Positions 17,092 through 25,348 of a DNA stretch of 64,000 nt are shown one piece after another. Numbering within the stretch: the stretch's first letter is position 1; the number at the start of each line of letters is the position of its first letter. Below the pieces are notes generated by a model, which searched no databases, had not been told where the DNA came from, and worked only from the letters and a program-made list of their open reading frames with translations. Where the stretch lies: the NCBI GenBank assembly GCA_947494095.1, contig CANLTI010000002.1, positions 1 to 64,000 on the forward strand. The letters run 5' to 3'. The position numbers and the translations under genes are program-made. This stretch comes from an uncultured Pseudomonadales bacterium (GTDB taxonomy: Bacteria; Pseudomonadota; Gammaproteobacteria; Pseudomonadales; Cellvibrionaceae).

Positions 17092-17616
17092 TTAACCTTT
17101 TAAATAAGCCAGCATAGTCTGTGCATCACTCACTTCAAAGGGGTCTTCTGGGCAGTTATCCATGAAGCCGGGCTCAACAAATTGTGCTTTAATTTCACCA
17201 TCGACAACATGCATGCTGTAGCGCCATGAGCGACTGCCAAAACCAAGGTTGTCTTTTTTAACAAGCATGCCCATTAGGCGGGTAAAGTCACCATTGCCGT
17301 CGGGTAGCATTTTGATGTTGCTGACTTCTAAGCGCTGGCTCCACTGGTACATGGTAAAAGCATCGTTCACGCTCAAGCAATAAATATCATCAACACCCTG
17401 CGCTTTAAACTCTTCAAATTTAGCTTCGTAGCCGGGCAAGTGAGTACTTGAGCAAGTAGGCGTAAAAGCACCAGGCAGCGCAACAATAACAACACTCTTG
17501 CCTTTAAAAATGTCATCGCTGGTCACATCCTGCCAGCGAAAAGGGTTATCGCCTGCAATACTTGTATCGCGAACGCGGGTTTTAAAAGTAACATTGGGTA
17601 TAGTCTGAATGCTCAT
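17092..17616 (-). CDS. Prx5-type peroxiredoxin (no glutaredoxin domain)
   Basis: Thiol peroxidase of the Prx5/redoxin family, 174 residues, cytosolic. The peroxidatic Cys55 sits in PGAFTPTCSSTHLPGY, and DAFTMYQWSQ and GFGSRSWRYSM are further family marks. The start at 17616 is chosen because GGAGG lies 6 bases before this ATG; the longer frame begins with a TTG that overlaps that site. Close relatives in gammaproteobacteria often carry a C-terminal glutaredoxin (about 240 residues). Here the protein stops after the VSDAQTMLAYLKG segment. The reductant would therefore be a separate glutaredoxin or glutathione, which agrees with gor next door. Confidence 0.92.
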   Translation of the reverse strand: MSIQTIPNVTFKTRVRDTSIAGDNPFRWQDVTSDDIFKGKSVVIVALPGAFTPTCSSTHLPGYEAKFEEFKAQGVDDIYCLSVNDAFTMYQWSQRLEVSNIKMLPDGNGDFTRLMGMLVKKDNLGFGSRSWRYSMHVVDGEIKAQFVEPGFMDNCPEDPFEVSDAQTMLAYLKG

Positions 17617-17852
17617 TATTGCCTCCAAGGCGTTTAATGTGACAGGTGGGTCGATCTAAGATATGACAATAGATTAGCAGTAATTTCACAAACATCAAAA
17701 TCAATTGAGTTAATTGTTTTGATAGCGTAAAACTATAGCCTAAGTATTCAAGCAGTACCTCGCTGCGGTTATCAATGTGTACGGTAGATGACCCTCAAGA
17801 TTCAGGTACAGTTAAGTGGTACCCCGTAAACTGCAAACCCTTTGGCAGTAAT

Positions 17853-17906
17853 AACGAATCATAGTTATGGAACGAATTATAGTTATGGAACGAATTATAG
17901 TTATGG
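17853..17906. repeat. Three tandem 18-bp repeats
   Basis: Unit AACGAATTATAGTTATGG occurs three times head to tail (the first with one change, C for T). It lies about 175 bp before the lipoprotein gene at 18082 and could be a regulator-binding array or simply slippage-generated. A 66-codon minus-strand frame across it is repetitive (HNYNSF) and not called. Confidence 0.8.
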
Positions 17907-18081
17907 TCGCCGCAATAAATAGCATAGCTATGATGATATTGCTGTAGAAAGGAAACTGCTGAAAAACCGTTGTTATTACGCGAGCTACTCAGCATTATTG
18001 ACAGCTATACCCCTAAGTTATCGATGTATCGTGATTAAATAAAGTGGCACCTACAAGCCACATCTACCCAATAGGATCAAC

Positions 18082-19113
18082 ATGAAAAAAAACATCACTC
18101 AGTTAGCGCTCGCCATCACCGCTGCCATGTCTATTACCGCTTGTGGCAGTAGCAGCAACGACAATGACTCAAAGCCTTCCGGGCCCATTACTAGCAATAA
18201 TGCACGCACCTATATCAATTTAGCGTTAACCGCATTGCCATCACTATCTACAGCCCCCGCTGACTTTACCATGCCTGCCGAGAAAGTCGCTGGCATGCCG
18301 ATTGGTCATGACAATATCACAACATCAAATGGCCAACTCTCTCAAGGAAGTGATGGTTCAACGATCTTAAAAAAAGTATGTGACGACGGTACTGGTGAGC
18401 TGACTCAAACCCTTTTGAAAAAGGTTGCCTCTGAAACCACTGAAGGCGATTACGATCGTGAAGACTATGAAGCCTGCACGTTCGACAGCTTTGAGCATGA
18501 TGGTTCGCTACAAATGATGGTCGATGTGCGAGAAGACTATGTGCGCATGGACGACTCTGAAGACCCTTTTACCGAATCTAAAACGGTGCGTATTTACAGC
18601 TATGACGGCTACACCGTTAACAACATTAGTTCAGATGATAATATTGCCGTTGATGGCGAGCTAACTGTAGAGCAAGAAGTTGAATCGACTCAAGACTTTT
18701 TAGATGAGACTAAGCGCAATAGTGTAACACTAACAAGTATTACAACAGACCTTTACAGCATTAATATCGACGTTGTCGATCAGCCTAACGTTCAGTACAC
18801 TTTTAAAGATTTTGCCTTTAAGGCCGATGAAGACAGCTTAAAACTTGATGGTAATGTCACTGTTAACAATGGTAACCAACAATATACCTACACCGTTAAA
18901 ACACCGACTGCTTTAGCCGTAACCTATGCCGAAGCAGATGAAAGCACCAATACCGTACGCGCCATTAACTCGTACAAAGGTAACATGGTGATTACAGAAG
19001 GCATTAGTACATTAAGAATAGTATTTGAAGGTGATAGCGCAGAGATTTCACTCGATGTTGATAACGATGGTGTTATTGACCATAGCGATACTGTGGCGCT
19101 AACAGTCCAATAA
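18082..19113 (+). CDS. Lipoprotein of unknown function
   Basis: MKKNITQLALAITAAMSITAC is a textbook lipoprotein signal; GGAT lies upstream of the ATG. The 343-residue product has an acidic mature part with many Thr, Asp and Ser and alternating beta-strand stretches such as VQYTFKDFAFKADEDSLKLD and QQYTYTVKT. The C-terminal LDVDNDGVIDHSDTV resembles a calcium-binding dockerin/EF-like loop (DxDNDGxxD), which may stabilise the fold. I do not recognise the family. It is monocistronic, followed by a long perfect hairpin. Confidence 0.7.
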   Translation: MKKNITQLALAITAAMSITACGSSSNDNDSKPSGPITSNNARTYINLALTALPSLSTAPADFTMPAEKVAGMPIGHDNITTSNGQLSQGSDGSTILKKVCDDGTGELTQTLLKKVASETTEGDYDREDYEACTFDSFEHDGSLQMMVDVREDYVRMDDSEDPFTESKTVRIYSYDGYTVNNISSDDNIAVDGELTVEQEVESTQDFLDETKRNSVTLTSITTDLYSINIDVVDQPNVQYTFKDFAFKADEDSLKLDGNVTVNNGNQQYTYTVKTPTALAVTYAEADESTNTVRAINSYKGNMVITEGISTLRIVFEGDSAEISLDVDNDGVIDHSDTVALTVQ

Positions 19114-19144
19114 TTTTATGACAATAGTTTTTATTAAAAATGCT

Positions 19145-19181
19145 AAGCCTTTGGATTTGGTTTTGCCAAATCCAAAGGCTT
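19145..19181 (+). terminator. Long perfect hairpin after lipoprotein gene
   Basis: AAGCCTTTGGATTTGG and CCAAATCCAAAGGCTT give a 16-bp perfect stem with loop TTTTG. The T-tail is poor (TCTGA), so termination may be partial. Confidence 0.65.
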
Positions 19182-19377
19182 CTGACGCGCTAATCACCTT
19201 TTTTGACACGCTTTATCTTTTTTAAAGCCGCCCGCCTTAATATTTTAACCCCGCGCTACTACACATATTATTTTGATACGCCCACGATAATTAAGAGTAA
19301 AAATAATTGTATTTAATCAACACGCGCAAGCTATGTTGACACTGCATTAGCACGTACATAAAAAACCAAAAACTGAT

Positions 19378-19587
19378 GTAACTATTCAGCTCAGCTGACA
19401 AACCTCACCCGATAGGGTGCTGATGGATTATTTTCTGGGCATTTAAGCGCCGAGAGCGCTTATATAGCGCCCAGCCCCAGCATGGATGCGTGGGGGTAGA
19501 CTTTGCAGGAGCACAAAGTCGCAGATGGCTTGAGCGGCCCAGTAAATGATTCATTAGCGCCCAATTTCGGTACCCCTGAATAGTTAC
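19378..19587 (+). mobile_element. Family B element, copy B5 (210 bp), 8-bp TSD
   Basis: GTAACTATTCAG/CTGAATAGTTAC ends. The flanks AAACTGAT (19370-19377) and AAACTGAT (19588-19595) are an exact 8-bp duplication. The interior is nearly identical to B2. Confidence 0.92.
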
Positions 19588-19805
19588 AAACTGATAAACC
19601 AATAACACTTTAATCGACTCTTTACCGAGCCTGTGTGCTGTGGTTGGCAGTCGCCTTAAAACTAGCGCACACGCCTACCAAGCTAAGTTGCATTTACACA
19701 CAAAACTGATAGCTTGCAATAAAACAATACTAACAATAAGTACACATAACGCTCTTATATGTCCCCTATCTCGCCACTCACCTGCGAGCCCTCTTGGAGA
19801 TCAAA

Positions 19806-21968
19806 ATGGTAAAACGACTCAGCCTGCTACTTTCATCAATTGCGCTTGCTGCGTGTGGTGGTGGCAATACCGATAACGTCTCCAGTAGCGAGCAAAACTC
19901 CAGTACGGGTAATACGTCTTCTGTCGTTATCAGCTCATCCATGACACCGGTGAGCTCTTCTAGTTTAACGCTGAGTTCATCGAGCAGTTCATTGGCACCT
20001 GCTAGCTCCTCATCAACGACTGTTAGCTCTTCTGCCATCAATAGCTCGTCTGCAATAACCAGCTCTTCTCGTCCCAGCACACCACCGCCCACAGGTAATT
20101 TTGATTTGGTGAAAGGTAAAGCGCTTTACGAAGCACAGTGCTTAGAGTGCCACGGTGTAGTAGGCGCGGGCTCGATTAAAGTCCCTGTCCCTATCAAAGC
20201 CGTTAATTATGATGGCTTAATGGCGCGAGCAGATGGCGGCAATATGCCAACGGGTACCGGGCCACTAACAGGTCAAGAATATTCGCCCGAGCAATGCGTA
20301 GGGGATTGCGCGCACCAAGTGGCAGGCTACATTACCAATAACTTCCCAGGTGCGCTCGATACCGGCAGTAATGGCGAGCTCGGTTTTAATGGCTGTTCTG
20401 ATGTTGAAGGTGCACCAGCGGCGCGCGCCATGCGTTTACTCACGCGCCGTGAATACGAAAACAGCATTAACGACATTTTTGGTTTTGATATGGACTTAAC
20501 GGTAAGCTTCTCGCCAGAAGGGCGCGACCACGGCTTTACCAACAATGCCGATATTGCACAAGTCACCGCTCGCCACTTAGATAACTATTACAGCGCAGCA
20601 TCTCGCGTTACAGGCGCAGTACAAGAGGGCTTAACCTCTGGCAAGCTGCGCGATGTTTTAGGTTGTTCGGGCGACCTTAAATGCGTCGTTAAATTTATTG
20701 ATGAATTTGGCCCGCGTATTTTTAGGCGCCCACTAACCGAAGAAGAAAAAGCCGAGTACTTCAAATTTTTTAGAGCGCTTGTGCCCGCTAATGAGCCCGA
20801 CGGCTACCTCAATCATTCGCAACATGCCAAAGATGCTATTGGTGCAGGCTTACCCGCACTACTTATGTCACCGCATTTTTTGTATCGCACCGAGCTAGGC
20901 ACAAAAGAAGGGGATAACTACCGCCTCACCGACCACGAAATGGCATCGCTTATTTCGTATACGTTTATAGGCTCAACCCCAGATGAGGCATTATTGGCTG
21001 CCGCCAATGAAGGTAAACTCCGCACTAAAGCACAATACAAAGCGCATGCTGAGCGGCTATTGGCCACCCAACGCGGCAAAGATCAAATGGCACATTTTGC
21101 TGTGGAATGGTGGGACTCAGGCCTTGAATTAATCGGCTCTAAAAACCCTGACTTTTATGCCAACTACGATGCTAACGTCATTCAATCAATGGTAGGCGAG
21201 ATGAAGGCATTATTTAAGCATGTCACCTTTGAATCGACCGGTAAATTTAGCGAGCTTTATAACCCCGGCTATGCCATGCTCGATAAAACGCTATCTAGCT
21301 TTTACGGTGTAGGCGCAGTAACAGGCGATACCTTTACTAAAGTCACCAACAATCAGCGCGGTGGTATATTAAGCTTTGGCGCGATTGCCGCCTCAAAAGC
21401 CAGCACCGAAGAGTCATCACCGGTTAAACGCGGTGTCTTTGTTCGTGAGCAATTAATGTGTGACCCATTACCACCACTGCCACGCGATGTGAATATTCCC
21501 AACCCCGACCTTGACCCAACCAAACCCATGCGCGCACGCTTTACCGAGCACTCTAGTAACGAAAACTGCTGGGCCTGCCATAAGTTTTTTGATGATATTG
21601 GTTTTGCCATGGAAATATTTGATGCCTCGGGCAAACACCGCGATCAAGAAATCATGTACAACTGGGATACCAAAACAGAAATCGATCGCTTAGATATTTT
21701 AACCGATGGCAAAGTCATTAATATTGATGGCGATGACGAACACACCTTTGATGACCTCAATGGACTAGCCGATATTATGGTAGCTTCAGACTCGGCTAAA
21801 TCGTGTATGACCACCCAGTATTACCGTTACGTGATGGGTTATACCATTAGTGATGGCGACCAATGCGCCATCGAAAATCTCAATAAAACCTTTGCAGACA
21901 GCCAGTTTGATATTCAAACATTGCTCATTGGCATTACTCAACTTGATTCATTCTCATTGCGTAAATAA
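19806..21968 (+). CDS. Secreted cytochrome c/DUF1592-family lipoprotein
   Basis: The ATG at 19806 follows GGAG; the longer frame starts with TTG. The signal is MVKRLSLLLSSIALAACGGG with lipobox, then an 80-residue polyserine linker. A haem-c site CLECH is near 112. The multidomain block seen in planctomycete-type PSCyt proteins follows: DUF1587 (RLLTRREYENSINDIFGFD), DUF1595 (FIDEFGPRIFRRPLTEEEK), DUF1592 (PALLMSPHFLYRTELG), DUF1588 (NQRGGILSFG, then a second CxxCH in NENCWACHKFFDDIGFAME) and DUF1585 (FDIQTLLIGITQ) at the end. The function is unknown; an extracytoplasmic redox role is inferred from the haem sites. The DUF1552 gene follows after 11 bp, so they form an operon. A paralogue lies at 60104-62665. 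Confidence 0.88.
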   Translation: MVKRLSLLLSSIALAACGGGNTDNVSSSEQNSSTGNTSSVVISSSMTPVSSSSLTLSSSSSSLAPASSSSTTVSSSAINSSSAITSSSRPSTPPPTGNFDLVKGKALYEAQCLECHGVVGAGSIKVPVPIKAVNYDGLMARADGGNMPTGTGPLTGQEYSPEQCVGDCAHQVAGYITNNFPGALDTGSNGELGFNGCSDVEGAPAARAMRLLTRREYENSINDIFGFDMDLTVSFSPEGRDHGFTNNADIAQVTARHLDNYYSAASRVTGAVQEGLTSGKLRDVLGCSGDLKCVVKFIDEFGPRIFRRPLTEEEKAEYFKFFRALVPANEPDGYLNHSQHAKDAIGAGLPALLMSPHFLYRTELGTKEGDNYRLTDHEMASLISYTFIGSTPDEALLAAANEGKLRTKAQYKAHAERLLATQRGKDQMAHFAVEWWDSGLELIGSKNPDFYANYDANVIQSMVGEMKALFKHVTFESTGKFSELYNPGYAMLDKTLSSFYGVGAVTGDTFTKVTNNQRGGILSFGAIAASKASTEESSPVKRGVFVREQLMCDPLPPLPRDVNIPNPDLDPTKPMRARFTEHSSNENCWACHKFFDDIGFAMEIFDASGKHRDQEIMYNWDTKTEIDRLDILTDGKVINIDGDDEHTFDDLNGLADIMVASDSAKSCMTTQYYRYVMGYTISDGDQCAIENLNKTFADSQFDIQTLLIGITQLDSFSLRK

Positions 21969-21979
21969 GGCGAACTATT

Positions 21980-23353
21980 ATGAACACACCTTTTAGAAAC
22001 ACTCGTCGTCGCTTTATTAAAAACGCACTGGTTGCAGGCACTATGTCGCCTTTGGCCATGCGTATAGCGCAACCGGTTTTAGCCGCCACCGGCGAAGACG
22101 TACCTAAAGTCGTCTTTATGTATATGCCCGACGGTGTCTACGCACCCAAAAATGCCAACGGCAGTACCGATGACAGCCAAGGGGCTTGGCACCCAACCGG
22201 CGCGGGTGTTGATAGTGGTAACGGTTATTCCGTCACCACCAACCCCACCATGAATCAAATGACAAAAGCCTTTGCCCCCATTCAAGAGCACATGACCTTT
22301 TTACAAGGGTTAGATATGAAACTCGGCGGTGGCTCACACCAAGGCGGTTCACGCAAAGTATTAACCGGTAATGGTGGCGACTCATTAGATGTCGTACTAA
22401 GCCGACAAGACAGCATCGGCGGTACTACACCCATTCGCAGCATTAACTTAGGTGCCATGGCCAACTTCCAGGCGGGTACAACCGACCACGTACATTATTT
22501 AAATGGCCAGTCCATTAAACCCGAAGACGACCCCATCTCGGCCTTTAACCGCGCTTATGGTTTAGGCGGAAGTGGTGTTTCTTACCCCGATGGCTTTGAC
22601 CCACGCAAAAGCATTTTAGCGCGTAGCTTTAAAGAAGTTGAAGCGCTCATGAAAAATGACTTGGGTATGGATGAACGCGTTAAACTCGCCACCCATATTG
22701 ACGCCCTCAACGATATGCAGAAAAAACTCGATAGTGTAGCCGAACCCAGCACAGGCGGCGGTAACTTGTGCGAAGTGAGCACCTTTAATCCCAATCATAT
22801 TGAGACCGCCAGCGGTGATGGCATATACCCACCCAAAATTCATTTAGATAATAACTTTGAAGGCATCGCTAATTTACAAACCGATATTATTACGCGTTTA
22901 TTAAGCTGTAATATGACACGCGTTGCCGGCTTGCAAATGTCACATACCACCTCTAACTTCCGTGGGCACCACAGTATTTCGCACAACTTTAGCCAAGGCT
23001 GGATCGACTCGCTCGACTTCTTTTATAGCTTCTTAATTAAAATGGTTAACCAAATGAAGGCCACCCCCGATGGCAGCGGCACATTATTAGATAACACTTT
23101 AATTTACGTCTATAGCTGCTTAAGCGACGGAAAACTACACGATCACCGCGATATGCCTTTCTTTTTAATTGGCGGCCATAACTTTGGCATGAAAGGTAAT
23201 CGTAAACTACGTTACGACCTCAACGCCGAAGGCGACGGCCGTGGCGTAGACCATACTAAGCTGCTGGTGAGTATTGCCAAGTACATGGGCCACGATATAG
23301 ACACCTTTGGCACCAACGGCGTCACTGGCGAGCTACCAGGCATTTTTGTGTAA
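21980..23353 (+). CDS. DUF1552 Tat-exported protein
   Basis: A 457-residue protein with a twin-arginine type signal (TRRRFIKNALVAG). The DUF1552 marks are visible: VVFMYMPDGVYAP, FLQGLDMKLGGGSHQGG, DVVLSRQDSIGG and the late segment FRGHHSISHNF. Many conserved His and Asp residues (SHQGGS, GHHSISH, DHRDMPFF) suggest a metal site like that of sulfatase/phosphatase-fold DUF1501 relatives, but the reaction is not known. The gene is translationally close to the cytochrome partner (11 bp). Export through Tat implies folding with a cofactor before secretion. Confidence 0.88.
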   Translation: MNTPFRNTRRRFIKNALVAGTMSPLAMRIAQPVLAATGEDVPKVVFMYMPDGVYAPKNANGSTDDSQGAWHPTGAGVDSGNGYSVTTNPTMNQMTKAFAPIQEHMTFLQGLDMKLGGGSHQGGSRKVLTGNGGDSLDVVLSRQDSIGGTTPIRSINLGAMANFQAGTTDHVHYLNGQSIKPEDDPISAFNRAYGLGGSGVSYPDGFDPRKSILARSFKEVEALMKNDLGMDERVKLATHIDALNDMQKKLDSVAEPSTGGGNLCEVSTFNPNHIETASGDGIYPPKIHLDNNFEGIANLQTDIITRLLSCNMTRVAGLQMSHTTSNFRGHHSISHNFSQGWIDSLDFFYSFLIKMVNQMKATPDGSGTLLDNTLIYVYSCLSDGKLHDHRDMPFFLIGGHNFGMKGNRKLRYDLNAEGDGRGVDHTKLLVSIAKYMGHDIDTFGTNGVTGELPGIFV

Positions 23354-23369
23354 ACAACACCCAGCAGGT

Positions 23370-23406
23370 AAAAGGCCTACTCTTGTAAAGGGGTAGGCCT
23401 TTTTTA
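23370..23406 (+). terminator. Terminator of the cytochrome/DUF1552 operon
   Basis: AAAAGGCCTAC pairs with GTAGGCCTTTT around a 12-base loop, followed by more T. Confidence 0.9.
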
Positions 23407-23743
23407 TAGGTTGTAAAGAGGTTTTAAGCCATACTCATTTTTACCTTTAAATAATTTCTTGCCCCTGCCGGGGTGCCTAGGAATCAGCAAACTAAAGACC
23501 AACGAGCACACCGCAGCTGCATCACCGCCGCCTACAGCTTTTGACCGTGCGGTATTGGTAGATACCGCGATTTAAAAACGCAGCTCAGTGCACGGCAGTT
23601 AAGGCTAGGTTGGATGCACAAAAATCGACTTAACTTCAGCGTCGAATTACATAATTTTACAGAATAGAACCCGAGCCTCAATTGGCAATTATTCGTAGGT
23701 GGAGGCTTGTGTATAATGCAACTCTCACACGCTCAATAAGGGT
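23407..23743. other. Intergenic, about 340 bp, no gene seen
   Basis: No supported coding frame. It holds two small hairpins: GCCCCTGCCGGGG near 23461 and GCGGTAT-TGGTAG-ATACCGC near 23554. No transposase or integron-like site can be shown. Confidence 0.4.
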
Positions 23744-23772
23744 TTGACGCAGTAACTATTGCCTACTATAAT
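23744..23772 (+). promoter_or_regulatory. Sigma-70-like promoter
   Basis: TTGACG (23744-23749) and TATAAT (23767-23772) are separated by exactly 17 bases, an almost consensus housekeeping promoter. Transcription would begin near 23779. Confidence 0.7.
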
Positions 23773-23778
23773 CAAAAT

Positions 23779-23852
23779 ACGACTCACCCTTTGCAGGGTC
23801 ATTAAATTGACTTTTGCTTGGAGCGAAAAAACCGCCTTCTGGCGGTTTTTTC
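23779..23852 (+). ncRNA. Candidate small RNA or leader ended by a terminator
   Basis: Starting about 7 bases after a near-consensus promoter, the transcript would run about 74 nt. It contains an ACCCTTTGCAGGGT hairpin and ends at the intrinsic terminator AAAAAACCGCC-TTCT-GGCGGTTTTTT (23825-23852). No open frame of useful length fits. It could be a free small RNA or an attenuator for the NYN gene 22 bp downstream. No known RNA family is recognised. Confidence 0.5.
23825..23852 (+). terminator. Strong intrinsic terminator before NYN gene
   Basis: GAAAAAACCGCC-TTCT-GGCGGTTTTTTC: perfect GC stem with a UUCU-type tetraloop and a six-T tail. Confidence 0.9.
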
Positions 23853-23874
23853 ATTTCTGGGCTAAGGGCTTACT

Positions 23875-24336
23875 TTGAAAACAATTGTTTATATTGATGG
23901 CTATAATCTCTTTTATGGTTGTTTGAAACATTCTACTGATAAGTGGCTGGATCTTTATGCTCTATTTTCTAATCGCATTGTACGCGCGCAACATCCGTCA
24001 AGTGAGCCGATTACCCTCAAGTTTTTTACTGCCGATATTAAAGCTAAGGTTGCTAGTAACGGTCAAGATGCGCAATTGGCCCAACAGGCGTATCACCGTG
24101 CCCTTGAGCAGCTTTACCCGGATCAAATTTGTATTATCAAAGGGTATTATGCTTTAGATAAGGCGCGCTTATTAGCTTATCAAAAGCCTCCAGATAAAAC
24201 AGCCCGCGTAGATGTTTGGAAACTAGAAGAAAAGCAAACCGACGTTAATATTGCTCTTGAAGCTTACCGCGATGCCGCAAAAATGCATGCAGAGCAGTTA
24301 ACTGACCGCCGGCAGAGCCGGAGGCTTATTAGATGA
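23875..24336 (+). pseudogene. NYN-domain (PIN-like) gene truncated by IS200-type insertion
   Basis: The frame starts with TTG (GGGCTTACTTTG) and reads KTIVYIDGYNLFYGCLK, the NYN nuclease opening with its first acidic residue. It continues to EEKQTDVNIALEAYRDA, the segment with the second acidic residue. NYN proteins then have an SNDSD-type motif and about 50 more residues, which are missing. The last codons (after about 24300, ADRRQSRRLIR-like) are derived from the end of the insertion element. NYN proteins are predicted metal-dependent RNases, often in RNA processing or defence. This copy lacks part of its active site and is probably dead. Confidence 0.7.
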
Positions 24337-24377
24337 CGCCCTCGAAGGGCTTAAGTAAGCGCCCTAGGCGCAAAAGA

Positions 24378-24809
24378 CTATACATTTAGATTCAATTGAT
24401 CTCGATGAACATCATTCTTTTCCTGATTACGAATATATTCTTTAATCATATCTTCATCCAAACCTACCGTAGAAACATAATAACCCCTAGCCCAAAAGGC
24501 TTCGCCATTAAAATTTCTTTGCCGCCCTTTAAATTCTCGTGCTATTGAAATAGCACTTTTACCTTTAAGGAAACCCACAACATTCGATACTGAATACTTG
24601 GGCGGTATACTCAAGCACATATGGACGTGATCCCGCATCAAATGGCCCTCCTCTATAATCACGCCCTTCTGCCTCGCTAAATCATGAAATATATCGCCCA
24701 AATGCTTACGAATTGATCCGAATATTAATTTACGCCTTTTCTTTGGAATAAACACGACATGGTACTTACAATCCCAACGCGTATGGGACAAACTTTTAGG
24801 GTCTCGCAT
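24378..24809 (-). CDS. tnpA: IS200-family HUH transposase TnpA
   Basis: Y1 single-strand transposase of 143 residues, the usual length (140-155). SLSHTRWDCKYHVVFIPKKRR opens the family; HVHMCLS is the HUH metal motif, and the catalytic Tyr lies in the C-terminal helix (IKEYIRNQEK). All key residues appear intact, so the element may still be active. The message start is boxed in: CTCGCATAGGTTT (24803-24815) covers the ATG and is exactly complementary to AAACCTATGCGAG (24868-24880). That would hide the start codon in RNA, as known for IS200-type translational repression. Confidence 0.93.
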   Translation of the reverse strand: MRDPKSLSHTRWDCKYHVVFIPKKRRKLIFGSIRKHLGDIFHDLARQKGVIIEEGHLMRDHVHMCLSIPPKYSVSNVVGFLKGKSAISIAREFKGRQRNFNGEAFWARGYYVSTVGLDEDMIKEYIRNQEKNDVHRDQLNLNV

Positions 24810-24846
24810 AGGTTTCTCTCTTATCTCTTGGTCGAAATATGAGAGT

Positions 24847-24866
24847 ACCTATACCGCGGTATAGGT
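24847..24866 (-). promoter_or_regulatory. Perfect 20-bp palindrome in tnpA leader
   Basis: ACCTATACCGCGGTATAGGT is self-complementary over all 20 bases. It lies inside the 13-bp inverted repeat that masks the tnpA start and may be part of the same leader structure. Confidence 0.6.
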
Positions 24867-25138
24867 AAAACCTATGCGAGTCACCCCAGCAGAGCTGGGG
24901 GTTTACCTATTTTTAATTAAGTCAATTTGCAAATTGGACACGACGCTACATTACCAATGAAGAATTACACAGTAGCCACCTACCGAACAAAATACCAACG
25001 AATAAAAAGCCAATACTCAAACCTAAGTATTGGTAGCTTAAAGCTGCGCCCCACAGGGCAATAGCCTAAGCAACGGGACGATGGTATGACTCAGACGCGC
25101 ATCAGGCACAGGAAGGTCGACCAGCACCCAAAAACCAT

Positions 25139-25276
25139 CGAGGCGTATCACGCATTACCGCAACAAAATACCTAGAGCAGCTAGTGGAGCAAGACTTTTT
25201 GCAAAAACAAAAAGTGGGTCGTGGCAACTATTATATTAATCACCGCCTGTATCAGCTACTCATGACTTACCGCTAG
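25139..25276 (+). pseudogene. Fic-family protein C-terminal remnant
   Basis: One frame reads RGVSRITATKYLEQLVEQDF, then KVGRGNYYINHRLYQLL and a stop at 25274-25276. This is the winged-helix tail common at the C-terminus of Fic (AMPylation) proteins (VSRxTATKYLxxLxxxGxLxKxKxGRxNYYIN). No HPFxxGNGR core is present upstream, so only the last 46 codons survive. It lies beside the IS200-cut NYN gene and fits a degraded accessory locus. Confidence 0.6.
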
Positions 25277-25310
25277 CACTCACGCCATGATATACATAAA
25301 GTAAAGCAAT

Positions 25311-25339
25311 ATGCCTCTGCACATACTGTGCAAAGGCAT
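25311..25339 (-). terminator. Possible terminator after glnE
   Basis: ATGCCTCTGCACA and TGTGCAAAGGCAT pair with one mismatch around a 3-base loop, 10 bp past the glnE stop. The T-tail on the minus strand is weak. Confidence 0.45.
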
Positions 25340-25348
25340 ACTAAAACA

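Larger units (their letters stand above)
24300..24905 (-). mobile_element. IS200/IS605-type insertion sequence
   Basis: A single tnpA gene is flanked by subterminal palindromes, as in IS200: CCGCCGG-CAGA-CCGGAGG-like at about 24307-24325 on one side and CCCCAGC-AGA-GCTGGGG at about 24883-24901 on the other. No inverted terminal repeats are present. The exact ends are uncertain by some tens of bases. It interrupts the NYN gene. Confidence 0.75.

Noticed and set aside
17795..17995. 66-codon minus-strand frame over the 18-bp repeats
   Set aside because: Low-complexity HNYNSF repeats generated by the DNA repeats; no start signal.
23554..23574. Integron attC site
   Set aside because: A single short hairpin without paired R/L boxes or cassette structure.
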